A stretch of 61,411 nucleotides of DNA from Nitriliruptor sp040882055. GTDB lineage: Bacteria; Actinomycetota; Nitriliruptoria; Nitriliruptorales; Nitriliruptoraceae. The notes under the pieces were generated by a model that had not been told where the DNA came from, made no database searches, and saw only the letters and a program-made list of their open reading frames with translations. The translations under genes were made by a program, and so were the position numbers. Positions 52,563 through 59,013 of this stretch are shown piece by piece (the stretch's first letter is position 1; every line of letters starts with the position of its first letter). Location of the stretch: assembly GCA_040882055.1 (NCBI GenBank), contig JBBECA010000088.1:1-61411 (forward strand), given 5' to 3'.

Positions 52563-53039
52563 GTGCCCGAGCAGCCCGATCCCGATCACGCCCGGCCCGA
52601 CGGCGTCGACGACGCGACCGTCGCCGCGGTCGGCAAGGTCTCCGAGGCCTACGAGTGGATGATCCGCGCTCGCGGGGCGCTCTACACCTTCCACCAGCAG
52701 ATGGGCCGCGCCGACGCGACCCTCGGTGAGGGCGTCCGACAGCTCCGCGACGCCGGTCACCACGAGCTCGCCGACCGCCTGGCGACGGAGTGGGTCGGGC
52801 GCAACGCCCTCCCCGACCGCTGGACCTTCGAGATCGTCGAAGCCTTCGACGACACCTACTGGCGCGTGGCGGTCGAGCTCGAACGCGAGGTGCGCGAGGG
52901 CCTGCTCGGTGGCGAGCGTCACGTCCACGAGGCGGAGATGAAGGCCGCGCGCCGCGACGGCTCGGACGAGGTGGCCGCCCCCGGCCCGGACGACGACGTC
53001 ACCGATCGTCCGGGCGTCGGCGGCCCCGGTCCCGACTGA
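52563..53039 (+). CDS. Conserved hypothetical protein
   Basis: A 158-residue acidic, mostly helical protein. The core (VGKVSEAYEWMIRARGALYT, FHQQMGRADATL, TFEIVEAFDDTYWRVAVELE) looks like a small helical bundle, while both ends are Asp/Gly/Pro-rich. I recognise it only as the kind of short conserved protein seen in Actinobacteria. The GTG start has GAGGAG six bases upstream. Convergent with selB. Confidence 0.65.
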   Translation: MPEQPDPDHARPDGVDDATVAAVGKVSEAYEWMIRARGALYTFHQQMGRADATLGEGVRQLRDAGHHELADRLATEWVGRNALPDRWTFEIVEAFDDTYWRVAVELEREVREGLLGGERHVHEAEMKAARRDGSDEVAAPGPDDDVTDRPGVGGPGPD

Positions 53040-53087
53040 CCCTCGGGAGCGACCGCACACCCGTGCGCTCCCGTCCCGCGGGTCGCG

Positions 53088-54968
53088 TCAGGTGGGGCGC
53101 CGGCCGGTGAGGGTGCGGAGGCTGCCGTCGAAGGTGGTCACCCGGGTCCGGTCGAGGTGCTCGAGGAGGGGGATCGCGTAACGACGGGTGGTCCCCCAGG
53201 CCCGCTTCGCCTGCGCGGCGGTGAACGGGCCGACCTCCGCCTCCAGCGCGACGAGACGGTCGACCGCGAGCGCGATGGCTGCCGACGCGAAGGCGAGGTC
53301 ACCGGTGCGGACCACCGAACCCGCCTGGACCAGGCGGTTGACCTCCCGGTGATCGAGGCCGAGACCACGGGCGGTCTCGGTGAGGTCCGGTGGGCTGAAC
53401 GGGTCCGCGAGCAGCGCGTCGAGCAGCCGGTCGTCGCGGTGACGCTGCTCGTCGACCACGGCCTCGGCGCCGCCCGGCGCCGCGAACCCTGCCCCGGTGC
53501 GCACGAGCCTGCCGTCGGCGACCACCCGGTCGGGCCCCGCCGACGCCACCGACTCCGGGGCTCCGGCGTCGCGCGCGGCGGCGACCAGCACCTCCCGGCT
53601 GACCCCGCCGGCGTGGGCGGGGGCGTCCGCGGCGGCCACGATCGCGTCCGCCCAGCTGGCCCACGCCTGCGTCAGCACCGCGTGGTCGGCCACCGCGACG
53701 ACCCCGCCGGGCCGGGGACCGTCGCCCGGCAACCCTGCCGCGGCCAACGCCGCCGCGCCGGGACGGGTCCCGCCCGAGAGGGCCAGCAACGCCCGTAGCC
53801 GCCCTCCAGGGTCCGGGGCAGCCGCGACGGCTCGCAGGTGGCCGGCGTGGCGCTCCCTCGCGGCGTGTCCACGTGGGGGCGGCCCCGGGGCCGGATCGGC
53901 GACCACCCCTCCGGCGACGGTCCGGCGCCGACCCGCCTCGCGGAGCACGAGGTGGTCGCCGGCCACGAGCGGGAGCGACGCGTCGAGCACCAGCCGTACG
54001 GCCCCGACCTCCCCTGCGGTCACGGGGCCGGTCACCGGCGCGACCCGGCACGGCACCGACGCCGATCCCGCGTGGAGGCTCCAGGCACCGGCGCGCTCGA
54101 CCCGGCGACCCGGGAGCGCTCGCACGACCGCATCCAGGCGCGAGGTGGCCCGCCACGGTCCGTCGCCGACGATGGCATCGCCGCGCCCGATGGTCTCGCG
54201 GTCCACACCGGCGAGGTTCAACGCGACCCGGGTCCCGGGCGCCGCCACCTCGACGTCCTCGCCGAGCGACTGGATGCCCCGGATCCGGACCTCGCGGTCA
54301 CCGGGCAGCACGCGGGCGACGTCACCGAGGCGCAGCGATCCGCCACCGAGGGTGCCCGTCACCACCGTGCCGGCGCCACGGACCGGGAAGACCCGGTCGA
54401 CCCAGAGGCGCGGCCGGCCGAGGTCGGCGGGCGGATCGAGCTGCGCGGCTCGGGCCGCGAGCACCTCGGCGAGCCGCCCGACCCCCTCACCGCGTGGCGC
54501 TGCGGTGCGGACCACCGGCGCGCCCTCGAGGGTCGAGCCCGCCAGCCGCACCGCGATGTCGCGCTCGACCTCCTCGACCCGATCCGCCGCGACGGCGTCG
54601 ACCTTCGTGAGCGCGACCGCCACCGCCGGGATCGCCAGCAGATCGAGCACCTCCACGTGCTCGGCGGTCTGCGCCGACCACCCGTCGTCGGCGGCCACGA
54701 CCAGCAACGCGGCCGGCGCCGGCCCGGCGCCGGCGAGCATCGTGGCGATGAACCGCTCGTGGCCCGGGACGTCGACGAAGGCAGCGACGGTCGCCGTCTC
54801 CCCCGCCGGGGTCGGCAGCTCGCACCAGGCGAAACCGAGCTCGATGGTCAGCCCGCGACGCCGCTCCTCGGCGAGACGGTCCGGGTCGGTCCCGGTGAGG
54901 GCGCGGACCAGGCTCGACTTGCCGTGGTCCACGTGCCCGGCGGTGACGATGACCCGTTGTCGGCTCAG
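53088..54968 (-). CDS. selB: Selenocysteine-specific elongation factor
   Basis: A 626-residue GTPase that carries Sec-tRNA to UGA codons. G1 AGHVDHGKSS is at residues 10-19, then LTIELGFAW (switch I), DVPGHERF (G3) and LTKVDAV (G4), then EF-Tu-like domains, and C-terminal winged helices that bind the SECIS hairpin (KRAWGTTRRYAIPLLEHLDR). No ATG, GTG or TTG lies in frame between the end of selA and the G1 motif. The only initiator-like codon is CTG at 54968, overlapping the selA stop as CTGA. The start is therefore non-standard or lies upstream inside selA. Confidence 0.88.
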   Translation of the reverse strand: MSRQRVIVTAGHVDHGKSSLVRALTGTDPDRLAEERRRGLTIELGFAWCELPTPAGETATVAAFVDVPGHERFIATMLAGAGPAPAALLVVAADDGWSAQTAEHVEVLDLLAIPAVAVALTKVDAVAADRVEEVERDIAVRLAGSTLEGAPVVRTAAPRGEGVGRLAEVLAARAAQLDPPADLGRPRLWVDRVFPVRGAGTVVTGTLGGGSLRLGDVARVLPGDREVRIRGIQSLGEDVEVAAPGTRVALNLAGVDRETIGRGDAIVGDGPWRATSRLDAVVRALPGRRVERAGAWSLHAGSASVPCRVAPVTGPVTAGEVGAVRLVLDASLPLVAGDHLVLREAGRRRTVAGGVVADPAPGPPPRGHAARERHAGHLRAVAAAPDPGGRLRALLALSGGTRPGAAALAAAGLPGDGPRPGGVVAVADHAVLTQAWASWADAIVAAADAPAHAGGVSREVLVAAARDAGAPESVASAGPDRVVADGRLVRTGAGFAAPGGAEAVVDEQRHRDDRLLDALLADPFSPPDLTETARGLGLDHREVNRLVQAGSVVRTGDLAFASAAIALAVDRLVALEAEVGPFTAAQAKRAWGTTRRYAIPLLEHLDRTRVTTFDGSLRTLTGRRPT

Positions 54969-56419
54969 GAGCTCGCCGTCCGGGCGGCGACGGAGCGTGC
55001 GATGGCGACCAGCTCGGCGAGTTCGGCGTCCCCGCTCGGCGGGACGGTGCGCAGGTCGAGCAGCAACCGACCCTCGCTGATGCGGCCGAGGACCGCCGGG
55101 CTGCCACCGCGGAGCGCGGCCGCCAGCGCATCCACCGGCTCGGGACCGTCGATGGCGACGGCCCACGAGGCCAGCTCCGTCGTCGGCAGCGACCCGCCGC
55201 CGACGCGGCCGGTCGTGGCGACGGCCTCGGCGCCCGGACCGCAGGCCGTCGCGAGGGCGACCGCCCGCGCACGGAGCGACTCGGGGTCGGCGTGCAGCAT
55301 CGCGATGGCCGGCAGCTCGTGTGGCACCGGGTCGCGCAGATGCGCGGCCAAGGTGACCTCGAGGGCGGCGCGCTGCATGGCGTCGATGCGCAGGGCGCGG
55401 GCCAGCGGGTGGCGCCGGCAGGCCGCGACCAGGTCGGCTCGGCCGGCGATGATCCCCGCCTGCGGCCCGCCGAGCAGCTTGTCCCCCGAGATCACCACGA
55501 GATCGGCACCGGCCGCGACCGAGGTCGCCACCGACGGCTCCCCGGCGAGCGGCGAGCCTCGTGGGGCGTCGCGCAGCAGGCCCGAACCGAGGTCGTGCAC
55601 GACCGGGACGTCGACCTCCGCGCCGAGCTGCACGAGGTCGACCAGCGGCGCGTCCTCGGTGAACCCGACCATGTCGAAGTTCGAGCGGTGCACCTTCAGC
55701 AGCAGCCCCGTCGCCGGACCGATGGCGTCGCGGTGGTCGGCCACCCGGGTGCGGTTCGTCGTCCCCACCTCGACGAGCTCGACGCCCGCCGCCTCCATGA
55801 CGTCGGGGAGCCGATAGGAGCCGCCGATCTCGACCAGCTCGCCACGCGAGACGATCACCTCGCGTCCGGCGGCCAACGCGGCGAGGACCAGCACCAGCGC
55901 GCCAGCACCGTTGTTGACGACGGTGGCGGCCTCGGTGCCGCAGGCGCTCGCGGCGAGCTCGCCCACGTGGGCGGTCCGCGAGCCGCGCTCGCCGGTGGCG
56001 AGATCGAGCTCGACCGAGCTGTAGCCCGCGGCGACCACCGCCGCGTCCCGTGCCGCAGCGGAGAGCGGCGCGCGGCCGAGGTTGGTGTGGAGCACGACGC
56101 CGGTCGCGTTGACCACGGGGACGAGGGCCCCCGAGCGGGAGCGGCGGACGCGAGCCTCGACCGAGTCGGCCACGTCGTCGAGGGTCGGGACCGCGGCCCC
56201 GTCCCCCACCTCGGCCTCGGTCCCGTCGCTCCCGCCGTGCGCGTCGCTGCTGCCGGCCACCTCGCCGAGCGAGGCACGGAGCGCAGCCAGCTCAGCCCGA
56301 GCCGCCGCCGTGACCTCGGCGCGTCCCACCTCGGCGACGAGATCCGGCAGCAGCCGCACGACGGCGTCGACCTGTGGGAGCTCGGCCCGAGGGTCGTGGA
56401 CGGATCGCAGGTCGGTCAC
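54965..56419 (-). CDS. selA: L-seryl-tRNA(Sec) selenium transferase
   Basis: A 484-residue PLP enzyme that converts Ser-tRNA(Sec) to Sec-tRNA(Sec) using selenophosphate. NATGVVLHTNLGRAPLS near residue 105, YSSVELDLATGERGSR, VNNGAGALVLVLAAL, SRGELVEIGGSYRLPDVM and VISGDKLLGGPQAG (PLP lysine near 314) are the conserved landmarks. The GTG start has AAGG seven bases upstream. It forms an overlapping pair with selB. No selD, tRNA-Sec or selenoprotein gene was found in the window. Confidence 0.93.
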   Translation of the reverse strand: MTDLRSVHDPRAELPQVDAVVRLLPDLVAEVGRAEVTAAARAELAALRASLGEVAGSSDAHGGSDGTEAEVGDGAAVPTLDDVADSVEARVRRSRSGALVPVVNATGVVLHTNLGRAPLSAAARDAAVVAAGYSSVELDLATGERGSRTAHVGELAASACGTEAATVVNNGAGALVLVLAALAAGREVIVSRGELVEIGGSYRLPDVMEAAGVELVEVGTTNRTRVADHRDAIGPATGLLLKVHRSNFDMVGFTEDAPLVDLVQLGAEVDVPVVHDLGSGLLRDAPRGSPLAGEPSVATSVAAGADLVVISGDKLLGGPQAGIIAGRADLVAACRRHPLARALRIDAMQRAALEVTLAAHLRDPVPHELPAIAMLHADPESLRARAVALATACGPGAEAVATTGRVGGGSLPTTELASWAVAIDGPEPVDALAAALRGGSPAVLGRISEGRLLLDLRTVPPSGDAELAELVAIARSVAARTASS

Positions 56420-56495
56420 GCGGCAACCTTCGCTGGCTCGGTGGTCCGAGGAGTCGAGCACAGCCCACCCCGGACCCGCACGCCAGCCCACCGGC

Positions 56496-57557
56496 TCAGG
56501 CGCGCCAGGTCCACCGGGAGGCGTCGAGCCGGCGGGCAGCCGCCACGGCGCCCCACGCGAGCACGCCACCGGCGGTCAGTGCCGCCACCGTCGGCAGCTC
56601 CGGGAACGCACCGGTCGGGAAGGTGGCCAGCGCCACGGTGCCGACGACCACGATCGGCAACGCGGTCCGGCCGACCGCGACGAGCGCCGCGCCGCCACCA
56701 CGCACCGTCACGAGGTGGCCGACCGCCAGGAGCAGGCTGGCCAGACCGACACCAGCAGCGGCGACGGGGAGGTCGAGCAGGAGCGGCGCCGGCGGGATCA
56801 CCTGGCCGGTGATCACGGTCGCGATGAGGCACCAGACGCCGACGGTGCCGAGCGCGGCTGCCGTCGCTGGACCCGGCGGTCGCCGCTGCGCCCACACGCC
56901 GAACGCGGCCCCGCTGAGGACCAGCGTGACGGCGGCGGGCAGGCTCACCACCGGGACGCCGCCGGTGGGGAGGCCGAGGGTCGACTCGAGCCACCACGCC
57001 GATGCAGGGTCGGCGACCCGGAGCCCCCGTCCGAGCGGGTCGCCGGCCACGAGCGCGGCCGGCGCGAGGGCGGACACCGCGGCGACGGCGACCGTGACCG
57101 GACGCCGGAGGCGCAGCAGCACGGCGGCCAGGCTGGTGGCGGCGACCAGGCGGAGCAGCTCGTCGGCGCCGACCGCGGCGGGATCACCGCCGGCCCGCAC
57201 CACCGCGATACCGAGCCCCAGGCCGACCAACACCACCACGCGCCGCCGCCGGCGAGGTGCCGGCCACGACCCGCCGGCCTCGTGGCGCCACCCGAGCCCC
57301 GCGCCGGCCACGACCAGGAGGACGGGCGGGACCAGGTCCCACACGCCGATGCCGAGCCAGACGGTCGGGCCGAGGGCTGCCGGGGCCAACGCCGCGCCGG
57401 TCCCGAACACCACCGCGCCGAGCACGGCCAGGCCGCGTGCCGCGTCGAGCCCCTCCCAGCGGGCAGGCGCTCGACGGTCCCGGCGTGCGGGCCGCGATCG
57501 CGCGCCAGCCTGCTCTGTGGGCCGGGTGCGGGGGCGGGAGGTCGACGGGGAGGACAT
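56496..57557 (-). CDS. Multi-pass membrane protein, DUF1624/DUF418-like
   Basis: A 353-residue protein with about ten membrane helices after an Arg/Pro-rich cytoplasmic N-terminus. WEGLDAARGLAVLGAVVFG near residue 34 resembles the opening of acyltransferase-like membrane families (DUF1624, DUF418), where a conserved GLDxxRGxA motif begins the first helix. The expected catalytic His residues are not clear here, so enzymatic activity is doubtful. It lies 76 bases upstream of selA on the same strand; a functional link with selenium is not evident. Confidence 0.6.
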   Translation of the reverse strand: MSSPSTSRPRTRPTEQAGARSRPARRDRRAPARWEGLDAARGLAVLGAVVFGTGAALAPAALGPTVWLGIGVWDLVPPVLLVVAGAGLGWRHEAGGSWPAPRRRRRVVVLVGLGLGIAVVRAGGDPAAVGADELLRLVAATSLAAVLLRLRRPVTVAVAAVSALAPAALVAGDPLGRGLRVADPASAWWLESTLGLPTGGVPVVSLPAAVTLVLSGAAFGVWAQRRPPGPATAAALGTVGVWCLIATVITGQVIPPAPLLLDLPVAAAGVGLASLLLAVGHLVTVRGGGAALVAVGRTALPIVVVGTVALATFPTGAFPELPTVAALTAGGVLAWGAVAAARRLDASRWTWRA

Positions 57558-57731
57558 CGGATCGACCGTAGCTCGCGACCGGTAGGCGGCCTGGGACCTG
57601 GCCCGGGCACCGCGTGGGCGCTGGCTCTGTCCCGGCCTGGGAGCTCGGGCGGAGCGCATCCGCGGCGTCGCGGCCTACCCTTCCGGCCTCGGTCGCGGGG
57701 CGTGACCGACCACGACACGCGAGGCAGGGAC

Positions 57732-58568
57732 GTGGCAGACGCTTGGACCGGGGAGCCGACCCCCTCAGCGACGGTCGTGCTCGTCCGCGACGGTGATCCC
57801 TCCGAGGGAGGCGCCGACGGTCTCGAGGTGCTCCTGCTCGAGCGGGTCCTGCGCAGCGACTTCGCCGGCGGCGCCCTCGTCTTCCCCGGCGGCAAGATCG
57901 ATGACGCCGACGGCCGCCTCGACCTCGACCGCTGGCGCGGCCCCGACCCGGAGCTCGACGCCGAGGAGCTCGGCTTCCGCGATCCGGAGCTGGCGCTGGC
58001 GGCCCGGTCCGCGGCGGTTCGCGAGACCTTCGAGGAGGCCGGCGTCCTGCTCGCGATCCGCTCGGACGGCTCACCCCTGACCGCACGGGACCTGCGCTCG
58101 GCCTCCTTCCGTCGGATGCGTGAACGGCTCAACGACCACGCCCCGGTCGAGGAGTTCCACGCCTGGCTCGACGAGGAGGATCTCGTCCTCGACCTCGGGG
58201 CGCTCGGGTTCTGGTCGTGGTGGGTCACGCCGGAGGGCCAGCACCGCCGCTACGACACCCGCTTCTTCGTCGCCCGGGTGCCGGACGCCCAGCGGGACGT
58301 CGCCGCGCACGACCAGGTGGAGACCTCGAGCGCCCGCTGGTGCACCCCCGTGGAGGCCCTCCGCGCGTCGGAGGCGGGTGAGGCCACGATCATCTTCCCG
58401 ACGCGCTGCAACCTGCGCGACCTGGCCGCCTACCCCGACGCGGGGGCCGCCGTGGACGCCGCGCTCGAGGGGGCGACGGACACCGAACGCACCTGCCCGA
58501 CGGTCGTGACCGTCGACGGCGAGGTGATGGTCCAGCACCCGCGGGGGGGTCGGCCCGAGCCGATCTGA
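57732..58568 (+). CDS. NUDIX hydrolase (NUDT19-like)
   Basis: A 278-residue Nudix protein. Its box is split: FPGGKIDDAD near residue 48 and AAVRETFEEAGVLLA near 92, with a 35-residue insertion between, as in the NUDT7/NUDT19 type that cleaves coenzyme A esters. The rest (FWSWWVTPEGQHRRYDTRFF, FPTRCNLRDLA) fits that group. Substrate is inferred. The GTG at 57732 has GAGG seven bases upstream; a GTG at 57702 is also in frame. Confidence 0.82.
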   Translation: MADAWTGEPTPSATVVLVRDGDPSEGGADGLEVLLLERVLRSDFAGGALVFPGGKIDDADGRLDLDRWRGPDPELDAEELGFRDPELALAARSAAVRETFEEAGVLLAIRSDGSPLTARDLRSASFRRMRERLNDHAPVEEFHAWLDEEDLVLDLGALGFWSWWVTPEGQHRRYDTRFFVARVPDAQRDVAAHDQVETSSARWCTPVEALRASEAGEATIIFPTRCNLRDLAAYPDAGAAVDAALEGATDTERTCPTVVTVDGEVMVQHPRGGRPEPI

Positions 58569-58681
58569 CGCATCCGGGCGCCGACCGGACGGCGCCGCGC
58601 GCAGCGACGGTCGCCCCTCCCCTCGGCCACCGTCCATCGCTAAGGTCGGTCGCACTTCCTGGGACGGAGCGGGAGCCGTCG

Positions 58682-58734
58682 GGAACGGGAGCACGAGCGG
58701 CGGTCCGTACGCGGACCGCCGCTCGACCCGTTCC
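58682..58734 (+). terminator. Long two-part hairpin, terminator or structured RNA
   Basis: The inner stem is 13 perfect pairs (58695-58707 with 58712-58724) closed by a TACG loop, a UNCG-type tetraloop. An outer 8-bp stem pairs GGAACGGG (58682-58689) with CCCGTTCC (58727-58734). It lies 114 bases after the NUDIX gene, far for a simple terminator, and has no T-run. Confidence 0.5.
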
Positions 58735-58966
58735 GGGGCACCCTGGCGGGAGGTGACGTCGAGACGTCCGGTGTCACGGGTGTTGGTGCTCCTCACGGAC
58801 GTTCCGCGTTTCGCGTCACTGCCACGCGACGAAGTTCGTGGATCCCACAGGAACTGACGCTCCTGTCACCTCGCCTCACCAGGGCGGTTCGGTCGGAGCG
58901 CACGTCGTGTGCGGTGACGCGAGCGCGGCCAACCGCGTCCGAACGGACACCGAACTGGTCCGGTAC

Positions 58967-58984
58967 GACTAGACACATCTAGTC
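58967..58984. promoter_or_regulatory. Palindromic operator-like site before the copper oxidase gene
   Basis: Perfect 7-base arms GACTAGA and TCTAGTC around CACA, 29 bases before the ATG. It is AT-richer than its surroundings. The overlapping TACGAC (58964-58969) could be a -10 box. Confidence 0.45.
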
Positions 58985-59013
58985 ACATCGGACGATCCCA
59001 AGGGAGAGGGAGG

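Larger units (their letters stand above)
58569..59013. other. Intergenic region with hairpin and palindrome
   Basis: A 445-base stretch with no gene I can support. It holds a strong stem-loop (58682-58734) in its first third and a short palindrome (58967-58984) just before the next gene. GTCCG-AA-CGGAC at 58937-58948 is a further small dyad. Confidence 0.6.

Noticed and set aside
58676..58740. tRNA-Sec gene near selAB
   Set aside because: The hairpin has no anticodon arm with TCA, no T-loop consensus and no acceptor pairing.
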